DNA of 36,535 nt from Nitrincola tibetensis (GCF_003284585.1 NZ_QKRX01000021.1:1-36535), one strand, 5' to 3'; counted from the first letter of the stretch, positions 1-9,532 are shown. The notes: a model not told the origin generated them from the sequence alone. Numbers and translations: made by a program.

Positions 1-158
1 GCTCAAAAACGTACATCTAAATGAATTCACATATAGGTTGCTTGTTTTTGATTAAGCTTTAATGCCTAACCTGAACAAGCGCCCACACGCATTACCTGAT
101 TAATTTTTTAAAGAGCGGCTTAAGTGACCCGGTGTATTGGGCCGTTGTCTCAAGCGAG
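1..158 (-). other. rRNA operon leader with boxA antitermination site (16S gene off the left edge)
   Basis: Read on the minus strand, this stretch contains CGCTCTTTAAAA (106-117), close to the enterobacterial boxA TGCTCTTTAACA. It is followed by AATTAATCAGGTAATGCGTG and then TGGGCGCTTG, which parallels the leader upstream of 16S rRNA in E. coli and Pseudomonas (boxA, then an 'ATCAG..AAT.CGTGTGGGCGCTTG' stretch). The 16S gene would begin just beyond position 1. The location directly downstream of murI matches the E. coli murI-rrnB order. No protein gene is seen here. That it is an rRNA leader is inferred from motif order and the promoter type; no 16S sequence is in the window. Confidence 0.82.
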
Positions 159-164
159 GTGCGT

Positions 165-193
165 ATATTAATTAGACTTTACTTTGCCGTCAA
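165..193 (-). promoter_or_regulatory. strong sigma-70 rRNA promoter
   Basis: Minus strand: -35 TTGACG (188-193), a 17-nt spacer, and -10 TAATAT (165-170). These are followed by a GC-rich discriminator (ACGCACC), as in growth-rate-controlled rRNA promoters. Upstream, 194-238 is almost pure A/T, as expected for an UP element. It lies between the murI stop and boxA, so it should drive the rRNA operon leaving the window at the left. Confidence 0.78.
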
Positions 194-238
194 CATCTTT
201 TTTCAATTTATTTATGACTTTTTATTTTTATTTGTAAC

Positions 239-1072
239 TTAGAAGCCGAAATGCTGTATATCGACCAATGAAACGTCTTCTGGCGTAATTGGTTCTGAAT
301 AGAAATTTTTGGCGACTCGTGCAAAACGCTCGGGCCCATCCGTTACCAAGAAGCTCACATTTCCAACCTGAGATGCACGATTTAACAAACCAAGTCGGTC
401 GAGCGTATGACACAGTACCTCGGCCGTTGTCGTTGCCGAGTCGACCAACTTAACTGTCGGACCTACTACGTTTTGAATGGCACTCCTTAATGCAGGGAAA
501 TGCGTGCACCCCAAAACAAGTGTATCAACACAATCCAGCTCGGAGGACTTAGCAAACAAATCCGTTAGTGATTTTTTAACAATCGCTTCGACCAATTCGC
601 CTTCATGCCAACCCTCTTCAGCGAGTGCCACAAATAGTGAGCACGCCGCTGCTTTTATTGATGCATTTGGCCGAATAGATAGAATTGCTTTTTGATACGC
701 TTGGTTACTAATAGTGCTTTCAGTTGCAATGACACCAATATTACAGTTTTGACTAACCTTAACAGCCGCTTGTGCACCTGGATCAATCACACCGATAATC
801 GGTAAATCAGGACGAGATTTGCTTAGAGCCTCTAACGCCGCTGCTGAAGCGGTGTTGCAAGCAATAACGAGCGCTTTTATATCATACGATTCCAGCGCCC
901 TTACAGCCTGCTCTGCATACTTAGAGATAGAAGCAACACTCTTAGTCCCATAAGGGACTCGAGCAGTATCGCCTAAGTAAACTAAGTTTTCATTAGGCAA
1001 ACACCTCCTAACCTCGTTAAGAACAGTCAACCCTCCAACACCCGAGTCGAACAAACCTATAGATTTGCTCAT
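239..1072 (-). CDS. murI: glutamate racemase MurI
   Basis: Cytoplasmic enzyme interconverting L- and D-glutamate for peptidoglycan synthesis. The N-terminus carries the family FDSGVGG motif (Asp9). The two catalytic cysteines are visible in ACNTAS (Cys72) and GCTHFP (Cys189), numbered from the ATG at 1072. The reading frame also opens at a GTG at 1093, which would overlap the end of der and add seven residues (MVNNNVE). I prefer the ATG because MSKSIGLFDSG matches the usual start, giving 277 residues, normal for the family. It is tightly linked to der upstream (10 bp) and probably cotranscribed. An rRNA operon follows downstream, as at E. coli murI-rrnB. Start choice is moderately sure; identity is certain. 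Confidence 0.96.
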   Translation of the reverse strand: MSKSIGLFDSGVGGLTVLNEVRRCLPNENLVYLGDTARVPYGTKSVASISKYAEQAVRALESYDIKALVIACNTASAAALEALSKSRPDLPIIGVIDPGAQAAVKVSQNCNIGVIATESTISNQAYQKAILSIRPNASIKAAACSLFVALAEEGWHEGELVEAIVKKSLTDLFAKSSELDCVDTLVLGCTHFPALRSAIQNVVGPTVKLVDSATTTAEVLCHTLDRLGLLNRASQVGNVSFLVTDGPERFARVAKNFYSEPITPEDVSLVDIQHFGF

Positions 1073-1082
1073 TTCAACATTA

Positions 1083-2522
1083 TTATTTACCACGTTTATC
1101 GGACCGCTTCTTGGCTTGCTTTTTAAGCGCCTTGATATGTTCTTTATTGCGCTCTTTTTTCGCTTTTTGTCTTGCTGTCAAAAGGTTACGTTTGCCTGCA
1201 AAAGGATTATCGCCCGTTTTAAATTCAAACCTCATAGGTGTGCCACGAATCTTAAGCAACTTTACAAATCGATTTTCCAAGTAACGCTTATAAGATATTG
1301 GAAGCGAGTCTGTTTGATTTCCGTGAACAACAATAATAGGTGGATTGGAGCCACCCTGATGAGCGTAGCGCAACTTAATCCGATGAGTATGAACCGAGGG
1401 CGGCTGATGATCAGCAACAATATCTTCAAGCAAGCGTGTTAGCTTGTTTGTTGTCCACTTCGCCATCGCAGAATCAAAAGCTTCATGAATTGAGCCATAT
1501 AGATCACCAACACCTGTCCCATGCTTGGCTGAGATAAAATGCATTCGAGCAAAGGCTACAAACTCAAGTCGACGTCTAATTTGCTCCCGTACTTTCTCTT
1601 TATGATCCGACGTCATTCCATCCCATTTATTTAAAGCAACGACTAATGCACGACCAGAGTCGATAATAAACCCAAGCATATGTAGGTCTTGCTCTGTAAC
1701 ACCTTCAGTGGCATCAATAACCATCACTACCACATTGGAGTCACGTATGGCTTGGAGCGTTTTCACAATTGAGAATTTCTCAACTGCCTCAGTAATGTGT
1801 TTGCGCCGCCTAACACCTGCAGTATCAATAAGTGTGTATTTCTTATTTTCACGCTCATACGGAATGTAAATACTGTCACGCGTTGTACCTGCCTGATCAA
1901 AGACAACAACACGCTCCTCACCTAGCATTCGATTAACGAGCGTTGATTTTCCGACGTTAGGGCGACCAATAATTGCAATTCTTATTGTATCTTTGTAATC
2001 TTCTTTTTCGGCTTCGTCTTCAATGTTCGCTACAGCGAAGGGCTCAAGCACTAGCTCCATCAACTGCGAAACACCGCGACCATGTGAAGCAGCTATCGGG
2101 AGCGGCTGCCCTACACCCAAGCCATAGAAATCGGCCATCGCCACATTTTCATCTATGCCATCAGTTTTATTAACAACCAATCTAAATGGTTTATTACTTC
2201 GACGTAAGTGATCAGCAATCAATTCATCTGCTTGATTCAATCCCGATCTACCATCGACAATAAAGAGCACAACATCTGCCTCTTCTATCGCGTAGAGAGA
2301 TTGCTGAGCCATTGCTTTATCAATACCCGCCTCATCACCCGTGATGCCGCCTGTATCAATAACAATATAGCTACATTCGTCATGCTGTCCTTGCCCATAC
2401 TTACGATCACGAGTCAAACCCGGTAGATCAGCCACAAGCGCATCCCTTGAGCGCGTTAATCGATTAAACAGCGTTGATTTACCAACATTAGGACGCCCAA
2501 CAAGCGCAATTACCGGAAGCAT
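1083..2522 (-). CDS. der: ribosome-associated double-domain GTPase Der (EngA)
   Basis: Essential GTPase for late 50S ribosomal subunit assembly. Two tandem G domains are visible, each with a [10 protein letters not shown]-loop (about residues 9-17 and 186-194). The matching G3 motifs are DTGG and DTAG and the G4 motifs NKTD and NKWD. A C-terminal KH-like domain follows and ends in a lysine/arginine-rich tail. A TTG at 2540 extends the frame by six residues, but the ATG at 2522 gives the canonical [14 protein letters not shown] start and has GGGA upstream, so I use it (479 residues). It lies downstream of bamB, as in E. coli and Pseudomonas, with a hairpin in the 67-bp gap. murI follows 10 bp later. 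Confidence 0.97.
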   Translation of the reverse strand: MLPVIALVGRPNVGKSTLFNRLTRSRDALVADLPGLTRDRKYGQGQHDECSYIVIDTGGITGDEAGIDKAMAQQSLYAIEEADVVLFIVDGRSGLNQADELIADHLRRSNKPFRLVVNKTDGIDENVAMADFYGLGVGQPLPIAASHGRGVSQLMELVLEPFAVANIEDEAEKEDYKDTIRIAIIGRPNVGKSTLVNRMLGEERVVVFDQAGTTRDSIYIPYERENKKYTLIDTAGVRRRKHITEAVEKFSIVKTLQAIRDSNVVVMVIDATEGVTEQDLHMLGFIIDSGRALVVALNKWDGMTSDHKEKVREQIRRRLEFVAFARMHFISAKHGTGVGDLYGSIHEAFDSAMAKWTTNKLTRLLEDIVADHQPPSVHTHRIKLRYAHQGGSNPPIIVVHGNQTDSLPISYKRYLENRFVKLLKIRGTPMRFEFKTGDNPFAGKRNLLTARQKAKKERNKEHIKALKKQAKKRSDKRGK

Positions 2523-2538
2523 AGTTTTTCCCAAAACC

Positions 2539-2570
2539 AAAAACGGCCGACTGTATACAACAGACAGCCG
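2539..2570 (-). terminator. hairpin with T-tract between bamB and der (possible attenuator)
   Basis: Minus strand: a 7-bp stem CGGCTGT/ACAGTCG (2564-2570 with 2548-2554, one G-T pair) and a 9-nt loop, then GCCG and five T residues (2539-2543). It sits after the bamB stop and 17 bases before the der ATG. The gap between stem and T-tract makes it weak, so partial termination or attenuation is more likely than a full stop. Confidence 0.35.
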
Positions 2571-2589
2571 CTTCTGGATATTAAATTCA

Positions 2590-3738
2590 TTAGTTCAGCT
2601 GAATAGCAGCTAACCGTCCAGCATTTGTTAATACATAGAGAACATTGTCCCGCACCAGCATATCGCCCGTCACACCTGACGAGTCAACTTTGTGGCGAGC
2701 CACAAAACGGCCATCTACCTGTGACATAAAATGCAGGTAACCTTCGGCATCACCAACAACAACTGCGTTACCAATTGTAGCAGGAGCTGACAGACGCCTT
2801 AATGATAGATCTCTTTGCGTCCATACACTAGCACCACTCGCAGCATCCATAGCCAAGACTGCATCTCTATCGTTCACAAGATAGATATTGCCAAACCCAG
2901 TCGCTAAGCTTCTGTAGGTTGACACATCATGCCCCCAAAAAACTTGGAGATTAAACGGATTGATAGATCTAATCTGCCCCTGATAAGCAGCGACATATAG
3001 CGTATTGTTCAAAATAAGGGGTCTGCCCTTAATATCTGCCATTCGCTCCAACTCAGAACGGCCAGTTCCGTCTGCAATGCGAGTTTCCCAGAAAAAAAGA
3101 CCGCTCTCATTATTCAGAGCGACTAATTTTCCGTTTGAAAAGCCAGCGATCGTTACATCTGAAGTTAGAAGTGGAGCCCCTGTGCCTCTGAGCGATAAAG
3201 ATGGCACTTGGGCATCATATGTCCAACGATGAGTACCTGTAACTCGATCCAATGCAGTTATCCGACCATTCACAGTTTGAACGACAACAATTGCTGGATT
3301 AATCTGCACCTGCGCTGTTGCTTCCGACGTTAATTGATAACGCCATAGCTCTGAACCATTTTCTGCACTTAAAGAGACTATTTCACCTGATCGCAAGTTA
3401 ACGATCACATGACCATGCCCAGCTCCCACACCGCCTACAATTGGCTCTTTTAAGTTAACTGACCAAACCCTCTGACCAGTCCTACGATCAAAGGAAGCGA
3501 CTAATCCCCTGTGATCCGCCGAAAAGATTCTGTCTCCATCAACAGAAACGGTCATTTCATGAAAGCGCTTGCCAGGACCATCACCCACACTTGCAGTCCA
3601 AAGCACGGTAACTCTATTCTCAGACACAATGTCTGGAAGTGGAGACGGTTTGACCTCATCACTTTTACCCCAGAAACCGCAACCTCCGAGCAAAACAAAG
3701 AGAGTCATCAAGACAGGACATCTGAAGAGGTTTTTCAT
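2590..3738 (-). CDS. bamB: outer-membrane protein assembly factor BamB (lipoprotein)
   Basis: Lipoprotein of the BAM complex, which folds beta-barrel proteins into the outer membrane. The first 20 residues form a lipoprotein signal peptide with lipobox LGGC (Cys20). The rest is a beta-propeller of PQQ/WD-like blades, seen as repeated G-x-V-x-A-L-[DN]-x-x-[ST]-G patterns (for example [11 protein letters not shown] and [11 protein letters not shown]). The length of 382 residues is normal. The ATG overlaps the yfgM stop as ATGA, with GGAG upstream, so translation is probably coupled. It belongs to the hisS-yfgM-bamB-der group conserved in gammaproteobacteria. Confidence 0.95.
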   Translation of the reverse strand: MKNLFRCPVLMTLFVLLGGCGFWGKSDEVKPSPLPDIVSENRVTVLWTASVGDGPGKRFHEMTVSVDGDRIFSADHRGLVASFDRRTGQRVWSVNLKEPIVGGVGAGHGHVIVNLRSGEIVSLSAENGSELWRYQLTSEATAQVQINPAIVVVQTVNGRITALDRVTGTHRWTYDAQVPSLSLRGTGAPLLTSDVTIAGFSNGKLVALNNESGLFFWETRIADGTGRSELERMADIKGRPLILNNTLYVAAYQGQIRSINPFNLQVFWGHDVSTYRSLATGFGNIYLVNDRDAVLAMDAASGASVWTQRDLSLRRLSAPATIGNAVVVGDAEGYLHFMSQVDGRFVARHKVDSSGVTGDMLVRDNVLYVLTNAGRLAAIQLN

Positions 3739-4391
3739 GAGCCGCTCCCAGAACCCAAATCATCACGCTTCATTTGCAAAATAGGCCTCGCGTCACCAGT
3801 ATTGGCAGCGAGGGCAAGGTCATATTCACGACGCGCAGCCTCTATATCCTCTTGCAAGAAGTATGCATCACCACGCAATTCGTGATAAACAACTGAAAAG
3901 CTCGCAGGCTCGATGGAATCCATTAAAGACAGGGCTTCTTCCGCTTTTTGTTCACCCAGTAAAATTTTTGCCTTGCGAAGAGTTGCTACCCGCTTGATGT
4001 CATCCTCTTTGCTGTTCGCTAATACCCAATCAAGCTCTGCTAAAGCGGCTTCATTGTTATTTGACTGTACAGATGCTCTTGCCAGAATTAATGCCGCATA
4101 TTGAGCATAGGTCGTTTTAGGGTGCTCAGCTTTTAATCGCTCTCCTAAATGCTGAACGGTTTCACTGGTTTGCGCCCTGCCTTCATCCAAATCAACAACC
4201 ACTGATTCGATCAGGCTTTGATATAGAATCGAAGCCTGTGCAGCATTGGTGGCTTGACGTGACTGCCAACCCTGCCAACCCACAACAATGACAACAGCAG
4301 CACCAACACCTAGCATCAACGCTTTACCGTTTTCTTTCCACCAATTCTTTAGTGCATCCAGTTGCTCTTCTTCAGTTCGCAGTTCAGCCAC
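3735..4391 (-). CDS. yfgM: YfgM-type TPR ancillary SecYEG/periplasmic chaperone protein
   Basis: Inner-membrane protein with a short cytoplasmic N-terminus rich in Glu (TEEEQLDALKNWWKENG). One membrane helix follows (about residues 24-41, LMLGVGAAVVIVVGW), then a periplasmic TPR-like helical region. E. coli YfgM associates with SecYEG and the PpiD chaperone. Start is GTG with AGGAG eight bases upstream; no better ATG is available. The gene lies 20 bp after hisS and overlaps bamB by 4 bp. The C-terminus ends in a Gly-Ser run. Length (218) is close to the family's usual ~206. Confidence 0.93.
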   Translation of the reverse strand: MAELRTEEEQLDALKNWWKENGKALMLGVGAAVVIVVGWQGWQSRQATNAAQASILYQSLIESVVVDLDEGRAQTSETVQHLGERLKAEHPKTTYAQYAALILARASVQSNNNEAALAELDWVLANSKEDDIKRVATLRKAKILLGEQKAEEALSLMDSIEPASFSVVYHELRGDAYFLQEDIEAARREYDLALAANTGDARPILQMKRDDLGSGSGS

Positions 4392-4410
4392 CTGATTAAC
4401 TCCTAAAACC

Positions 4411-5688
4411 TCAAAATTTTGTTAGAAAAGAATCCGTCAGATCCTTTACGCTGATTTCTTGCTGATCAATAGTTTCACGTAAGAACTTTACCTGAACCGT
4501 ATCATTTTCGAGTTCTGCCTGCCCAACAAGGAGTGCCACGCGCGCACCGCTACTGTCTGCTTTCTTTAGATGGCTCTTTAAGCTTCCATCTCCGCAGCCA
4601 AGCATAACCTTAAGATCTGTCTCACTCCTCAAGGTTTCGGCTAAACAAAGTATTTTTTGTTTCACGTCCAAAGTTGCACTAAGCGGAAGGATATAAATAT
4701 CTGCCTGCTGATAAAGAGCTTCTGGCAGCTTGGATACAGACTCAATTAATAGAATTAAGCGCTCCACCCCCATTGCAAAACCAACAGCTGGAGTCGCTTT
4801 ACCGCCCAATTGCTCGACTAAACCATCGTAACGACCACCAGCGCACACAGTTCCCTGAGCACCAAGCGCATCAGTTACCCATTCAAATACTGTTTTGCTG
4901 TAATAATCGAGCCCTCTAACAAGCCTCGAGTTCACTCGAAAATTCACACCCGCGCTTTCAAGTAAAACTTTCAAGCTTTCAAAATGTGACACAGATTCAT
5001 CATCAAGATAATCGTGGAAATTCGGTGCTTCATTTAAGATAAGCTGTGTTTGCGCTGATTTACTGTCTAAAATTCTGAGAGGATTACTTGTTAGACGACG
5101 CTGACTGTCTGGGTCTAAATCCTCTTTACGTGTCGTTAGATAACACACTAAATCATCTTTAAACCTCTGCCGAGACTCCGAACTCCCTAATGTATTAATT
5201 TCAAGCGTCACAGCGCCATCAATCCCTAATTTCTTCCAAAGACGTGCGCTTAGGAGAATTAGTTCGGCATCGATATCTGGGCCCGACATACCAAAGGTTT
5301 CAACACCTATTTGATGAAACTGCCTATATCGGCCTTTTTGTGGCCTCTCGTAGCGAAACATAGGTCCTGCGTACCACAGCCTCTGAACCTGATTGTAAAG
5401 CAAACCGTGCTCCTCGCACGCACGCACGCAACTTGCTGTTCCTTCTGGGCGCAGAGTTAGACTCTCGTCATTTCTATCGGCAAAGGTATACATTTCTTTT
5501 TCAACGATATCAGTAACTTCGCCAATTGATCGTTTAAAAAGATCGGTTTGCTCAACAATCGGAGTTCTAATCTCTCGATAACCATACCCTGCTAAAACAT
5601 CACGAACTGAATTTTCTAAAAACTGCCACACAGGGGTCTTTTCAGGGAGAATATCATTCATCCCCCGAATTGCTTTAATCTTTGACAA
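4411..5688 (-). CDS. hisS: histidyl-tRNA synthetase
   Basis: Class II aminoacyl-tRNA synthetase charging tRNA-His. The canonical N-terminus [11 protein letters not shown] is followed by TLRPEGTAS, motif 2 ([16 protein letters not shown]), the histidine-binding LVRGLDYY and motif 3 (GFAMGVERL). A C-terminal anticodon-binding domain completes it. The length of 425 residues is normal. The start codon is TTG, preceded by AGGA; the resulting MSKIKAIRG matches the family start, so the rare codon is credible. rodZ ends 28 bp upstream; ispG, which usually lies between, is missing. yfgM follows. Confidence 0.97.
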   Translation of the reverse strand: MSKIKAIRGMNDILPEKTPVWQFLENSVRDVLAGYGYREIRTPIVEQTDLFKRSIGEVTDIVEKEMYTFADRNDESLTLRPEGTASCVRACEEHGLLYNQVQRLWYAGPMFRYERPQKGRYRQFHQIGVETFGMSGPDIDAELILLSARLWKKLGIDGAVTLEINTLGSSESRQRFKDDLVCYLTTRKEDLDPDSQRRLTSNPLRILDSKSAQTQLILNEAPNFHDYLDDESVSHFESLKVLLESAGVNFRVNSRLVRGLDYYSKTVFEWVTDALGAQGTVCAGGRYDGLVEQLGGKATPAVGFAMGVERLILLIESVSKLPEALYQQADIYILPLSATLDVKQKILCLAETLRSETDLKVMLGCGDGSLKSHLKKADSSGARVALLVGQAELENDTVQVKFLRETIDQQEISVKDLTDSFLTKF

Positions 5689-5715
5689 ACTATAATCCTG
5701 CTATTACTTTTTCTT

Positions 5716-6618
5716 TTAAGGGTTTAAAGGTAATGTAAAACGCGCAACATTAGTGCTTGTTAGTGATGAAACATCAATAGTTGTACCTTTATATAGAGCA
5801 CTTCCAACTGCATCAACGCGGCCGATAATAACAGACAAAGGCTCAGATCCAGCAACCTGCACTTGATCACCGCTATTTGCAACTGCGGAGTAAATTGTTC
5901 TTCCACTGGCATCTCGCACTTGAACCCAACACTCATTCGTAAAATTCATTTCTAAGCCATCAAATACAACAGGCAAGACTTCCACTACTTCTTCTAACGC
6001 TGGCTCCAACTCAGTTTCATCTTCTACTAGCAGGTCTAACACAGACTCACTAGCAGCTGAATCTTCTGCATTAAAAGAAGTGGATGAATCCGCAATCAAA
6101 GCATCAGGCTCCAAAAAACCTTCATCAATCAGGCGCTCACTCTCACTAGCAATGTCTGCGACTCCAGTAGTCGAAAGGCTTGATGCATCAGATGGTACAA
6201 CTCGGTATTGCTCTTTAGACCACCAAACTACAACACCCAGCATTGTCAAGACAAACAGCCAAGTGACGCCTCTTGCAAAAGGCACCTTAAAAGGGTCTCT
6301 TTGTTTGACGCTATTGGTCGACTTAATCACTGGAGGTGATAAATTAACAGTTCCAAGCCGCTCAAATGCAACCGTATATTTTTTTGCATCCAAACCTAAG
6401 TAATTTGCATAATTACGAATATACCCTCTCATAAACACGGGGTTGTGAAAGGTTTGTGGCTTAGATGACTCAATAGCGGTAATCACTTTAGGCATTAAGT
6501 GCAAATCAGTCGCGACCTGACTCAACGTCAAATGCTTTGACTCGCGTTCCATTCTTAGTTCATGTCCGGGAAATCCATTTTCCGACCGATAATCTTGATT
6601 ATGGTCGCCTGTACTCAA
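5716..6618 (-). CDS. rodZ: cytoskeletal protein RodZ
   Basis: Membrane protein linking MreB to the elongation machinery and maintaining rod shape. It has an N-terminal Cro/CI-type helix-turn-helix domain (about residues 18-85, LTLSQVATDLHL...VFMRGYIRNYA). A basic linker, one membrane helix (about 113-133) and an acidic periplasmic linker rich in Glu/Asp/Ser follow. The C-terminal beta domain is the RodZ DUF4115 type (ECWVQVRDASGRTIYS). Start is TTG overlapping the pilF stop (TTGA), suggesting coupled translation. The length of 300 residues is typical. hisS follows directly. Confidence 0.94.
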   Translation of the reverse strand: MSTGDHNQDYRSENGFPGHELRMERESKHLTLSQVATDLHLMPKVITAIESSKPQTFHNPVFMRGYIRNYANYLGLDAKKYTVAFERLGTVNLSPPVIKSTNSVKQRDPFKVPFARGVTWLFVLTMLGVVVWWSKEQYRVVPSDASSLSTTGVADIASESERLIDEGFLEPDALIADSSTSFNAEDSAASESVLDLLVEDETELEPALEEVVEVLPVVFDGLEMNFTNECWVQVRDASGRTIYSAVANSGDQVQVAGSEPLSVIIGRVDAVGSALYKGTTIDVSSLTSTNVARFTLPLNP

Positions 6619-7385
6619 TTCACCGACTCCCTAAATAGCCTATATTCCTCAGAATCAGGGTATAAATTTCTTAACAGCAAACCAAAGGTTGCAGCCTGAC
6701 TAGGGTTACGCTCTGCCCGTGCAATTCTCACACCCACCCATAAACTTCGAGGAGAGTGCTGTGCACTTCGATTGTCAACCATTTGTCGAAAACGGTCAAA
6801 CCATTGCATCGCTTCTGGAAGATTTCCATTGTCCAGTAGCAAATCCGCTAATTCTATTTGAGCGAAGGGTCTTGAACGATTTAACTCTAACGCCCGCTTA
6901 AATGCTTCTTCCGCATGACTGAGACGCCCTATCATACGATAGCAACGACCTAGATTTTCAAATGCTTGAGCACGTGCAGAGTAGAAGGGATCATCTGCCG
7001 CTTTTTGCAACTCAACACATGCCTCTGGGTAACGCTGCTGAGAAAACAAAAAGGCACCGTAGTTGTTTCGGTGCATTGAATTATCGGGATCAAGTTGAGT
7101 GGATCGCTTAAAGTACTCTTCTGCTAGTTTATTTTCACGCTCATATTGAAAGACCAACCCCATTGCATTATGGGCTGGAGCATAGCGTTCATTAATCGCA
7201 ATTGCTCTTTGCAATGACTGCTTGGCATTATTGGTATCGCCAGCTTGTAAATATTGCAAGCCCAGCTGCGTATAGGCTTGCAAAGCAGCATCTGGTGAAG
7301 AGGTCGCATCCTGCCTAACTGTCTGTGATACACATCCAGCAAAACTAAAAAAAATCAGTATGACTAACGCAAACCTAACCTTCAC
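6615..7385 (-). CDS. pilF: type IV pilus biogenesis TPR lipoprotein PilW/PilF
   Basis: Outer-membrane lipoprotein needed to localise and multimerise the secretin PilQ of type IV pili (called PilF in Pseudomonas, PilW in Neisseria). Signal peptide with lipobox FAGC (Cys18). About six TPR units follow, for example AYTQLGLQYLQAGDTNNAKQ, APAHNAMGLVFQYE and FAQIELADLLLDNGN. Start is GTG with AAGGAG six bases upstream. It lies between rlmN and rodZ, as in Pseudomonas. 256 residues is a normal size. Confidence 0.94.
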   Translation of the reverse strand: MKVRFALVILIFFSFAGCVSQTVRQDATSSPDAALQAYTQLGLQYLQAGDTNNAKQSLQRAIAINERYAPAHNAMGLVFQYERENKLAEEYFKRSTQLDPDNSMHRNNYGAFLFSQQRYPEACVELQKAADDPFYSARAQAFENLGRCYRMIGRLSHAEEAFKRALELNRSRPFAQIELADLLLDNGNLPEAMQWFDRFRQMVDNRSAQHSPRSLWVGVRIARAERNPSQAATFGLLLRNLYPDSEEYRLFRESVN

Positions 7386-7413
7386 CCTCTACTCCTTATG
7401 TATTATCCATTCA

Positions 7414-8523
7414 TCACGATGACTGTTGTACCACGCTTATATATTTTTGGCTACGCCGAGTTCTATCATCAACCTGTCCTACCAACTGCCCGCATGCAGC
7501 ATCTACATCATCCCCACGCGTTTTTCGAACAGTTGTAATAATTCCCGCGTTAACAATGATCTGCTTAAACTGTAATATCGCCTGCTCATTCGGCTTTTCG
7601 TAACCCGATCCTGGAAACGGGTTAAACGGAATCAAATTCAGTTTACAAGGAAATTTGCGTAAGACTTTTATCAACTGTTGAGCATGCTCTATTTGATCAT
7701 TTACACCTTTTAACAACGTATATTCTACTGTAATAACACGCTTATCATTCAAATGCTTTAAATAATTATTACAAGCATCTACTAATTCACGAATTGGATA
7801 ACGGCTATTGACGGGCACTAGCTGGCTCCGTAAGTCATCATTAGGTGCATGTAACGAAACGGCAAGTGAGACATCACTAAGCCCTGCAAGCCTATGCATA
7901 GCTGGCACAACACCTGCTGTACTCAATGTAACTCTTCTTTTAGATAAGCCATAGGCGTTATCATCCATCATCAATTGTGTTGCATCAAGTACGTTATCAA
8001 AGTTAAGTAAAGGCTCCCCCATCCCCATGAAAACAACATTCGTAACACGGCGTTCATCAGATGGATCAAAAGGGCCAAAAGAACGAATCGCTACACGTAA
8101 CTGAGCGATAATTTCCGCGGTAGACAGGTTGCGGTTAAAGCCCTGCTTTCCCGTTGAACAAAAACTACAATCCAAGGCACATCCAACTTGAGAAGAAACA
8201 CAAAGTGTTTTCCGCGAGCCCTCAGGTATCAAAACCATTTCAATACTTGAGCCACCATCCATACGAATGACCCACTTGCGAGTACCGTCGGTCGAGAACT
8301 TCTCAACAACTATTTCAGGCTCACGAATATCGGCAACACTCTCCAACTTTTCTCTTAAGGATTTACTGAGATTGGTCATTTCATCAAAGCTACTCGCCCC
8401 TCTCTGATGAAGCCATTTCAGAACCTGAGTTGCACGAAAGCGTTTTTCGCCTAGCTCATCGAAAAAAGCTTCTAGTTTTGATGGGGATAAGCCAAGTAGA
8501 TTGACTTTAGTTGGAGTTTGCAT
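7414..8523 (-). CDS. rlmN: dual-specificity 23S rRNA/tRNA (adenine-C2) methyltransferase RlmN
   Basis: Radical-SAM enzyme methylating A2503 of 23S rRNA and A37 of some tRNAs. The 4Fe-4S cluster cysteines are visible in C-x3-C-x2-C (115, 119, 122). The GMGEPL SAM-binding motif and the C-terminal Cys344 (DAACGQL), used as methyl-transfer residue in the family, are also present. The frame opens further up at 8577 and 8562, but those starts fall inside the hairpin after ndk. The ATG at 8523 gives [12 protein letters not shown], the usual N-terminus, with AGGT upstream. 369 residues. It is followed by pilF. Confidence 0.96.
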   Translation of the reverse strand: MQTPTKVNLLGLSPSKLEAFFDELGEKRFRATQVLKWLHQRGASSFDEMTNLSKSLREKLESVADIREPEIVVEKFSTDGTRKWVIRMDGGSSIEMVLIPEGSRKTLCVSSQVGCALDCSFCSTGKQGFNRNLSTAEIIAQLRVAIRSFGPFDPSDERRVTNVVFMGMGEPLLNFDNVLDATQLMMDDNAYGLSKRRVTLSTAGVVPAMHRLAGLSDVSLAVSLHAPNDDLRSQLVPVNSRYPIRELVDACNNYLKHLNDKRVITVEYTLLKGVNDQIEHAQQLIKVLRKFPCKLNLIPFNPFPGSGYEKPNEQAILQFKQIIVNAGIITTVRKTRGDDVDAACGQLVGQVDDRTRRSQKYISVVQQSS

Positions 8524-8540
8524 ACGGCTTACCTGATTGT

Positions 8541-8577
8541 TCAATAAAATATGGGTCGACATGCGTAGCCGACCCAT
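8541..8577 (-). terminator. probable intrinsic terminator of ndk
   Basis: Perfect 8-bp stem ATGGGTCG/CGACCCAT (8551-8558 with 8570-8577) and an 11-nt loop. On the minus strand the tail ATTTTATTGA follows. It starts 16 bases after the ndk stop. The T-tract is interrupted, so strength is uncertain. It also argues against the two upstream in-frame starts of rlmN. Confidence 0.55.
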
Positions 8578-8592
8578 GAAATCGATGGTTAC

Positions 8593-9000
8593 TTAGCCAC
8601 CAAAGAAATACGCAATTTCTCGTGCAGCAGAAGCTTCAGAGTCTGAACCATGAACTGCATTCGCATCAATTGATGAAGCGAAATCACGACGAATAGTTCC
8701 TTCTGCTGCTTCTTTAGGGTTTGTTGCTCCCATCAAGTCACGATTAAGAAGAACAGCATTTTCACCTTCCAAAACCTGAACGACAACAGGACCTGATGTC
8801 ATAAACGCAACAAGATCGGCAAAGAATGGACGCTCTTTATGCTCTGCATAAAAACCTTCTGCTTCTTCTTTAGAGAGCGTTTTCATTTGCAGCGCAACAA
8901 TTTTTAGACCTGCTTTTTCGAAACGAGTTTCGATTTCACCAATCACATTTTTTGCAACTGCATCAGGTTTAATAATGGACAGAGTACGTTGTAAAGCCAT
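8593..9000 (-). CDS. ndk: nucleoside diphosphate kinase
   Basis: Cytoplasmic enzyme transferring the terminal phosphate between nucleoside triphosphates and diphosphates. The active-site histidine is His117 in NAVHGSDS. The ATP-binding residues of the family lie around Lys11 (IIKPDAV) and RDLMGATNP. The frame extends upstream to 9051, but the ATG at 9000 gives [15 protein letters not shown] with GAGGAAA upstream, so I use it. 135 residues is slightly short: the C-terminus ends YFFGG, a few residues earlier than in E. coli (143). It is first in an ndk-rlmN-pilF-rodZ-hisS run, with its own promoter-like sequence. Confidence 0.96.
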   Translation of the reverse strand: MALQRTLSIIKPDAVAKNVIGEIETRFEKAGLKIVALQMKTLSKEEAEGFYAEHKERPFFADLVAFMTSGPVVVQVLEGENAVLLNRDLMGATNPKEAAEGTIRRDFASSIDANAVHGSDSEASAAREIAYFFGG

Positions 9001-9050
9001 GATCATTTCCTCACTTAAAACTAAGGTCGATAAAGGATAAAAGGTTGGCA

Positions 9051-9079
9051 ATTATACGTGATGAAGCTGACACTGAACA
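9051..9079 (-). promoter_or_regulatory. candidate sigma-70 promoter of ndk
   Basis: Minus strand: a perfect -10 TATAAT (9051-9056). At a 17-nt spacing the only -35 candidate is TGTTCA (9074-9079), a poor match, so an activator or a different spacing may apply. It lies 51 bases upstream of the ndk ATG. The -35 falls inside an inverted repeat. Confidence 0.5.
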
Positions 9080-9099
9080 GCGATTAACATAACTGTTCA
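9074..9099. repeat. inverted repeat TGAACAG-N12-CTGTTCA
   Basis: Perfect 7-bp arms (9074-9080 and 9093-9099) spaced by 12 bases, in the gap between the last chemotaxis-cluster gene and ndk. Its left arm coincides with the -35 position of the ndk promoter candidate. There is no adjacent T-tract, so an operator is as plausible as an RNA hairpin. The regulator is unknown. Confidence 0.5.
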
Positions 9100-9107
9100 T
9101 GGTAGGA

Positions 9108-9532
9108 CTAGTGTTTATGTGAGATTGACTTGTCATCTTGCAACTCTCGATGCAATAACGCCATGAGCTCCGCTTCTGGACGGCCTATGCCGCAAGAACG
9201 CACCAAGTCTTCAACACCTGCACCCATTTCCATGAGTCTTGCAGCTTGGTTGTAAGCAAGCACGCCTGGGTCTCTATTTTCTAACTCGATTTGTTTTTCA
9301 GCGGTAATATTTAACTTACGCTCTACAGCAACCAAACGCTTACCTAAGCCAATCGAGCTGCCCGTTGCGCCTTGAATTTCATTACGTAAAACTTTTAATA
9401 AGAGCTGATGCCTCTGCTCTTGCCGCCTAACACGAATTAGTGCGAGAAATGAAAGGGCAATAGCAACTATAGCTAAGAAAGCTATACTCACCAATATAAC
9501 CCAAGCATACGCACCTCCCGCGAACTGCGTCA

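Noticed and set aside
1065-1442. Plus-strand open frame over the 3' end of der
   Set aside because: It lies opposite a well-conserved gene, has no recognisable domain and no ribosome-binding site.
8524-8577. Longer RlmN start (adding 18 residues)
   Set aside because: The extra codons fall inside the terminator-like hairpin after ndk, and the shorter protein has the family N-terminus.
9001-9051. Longer Ndk start (adding 17 residues)
   Set aside because: The extension is not typical of Ndk and would include the promoter -10 region; GAGGAAA is placed for the ATG at 9000.
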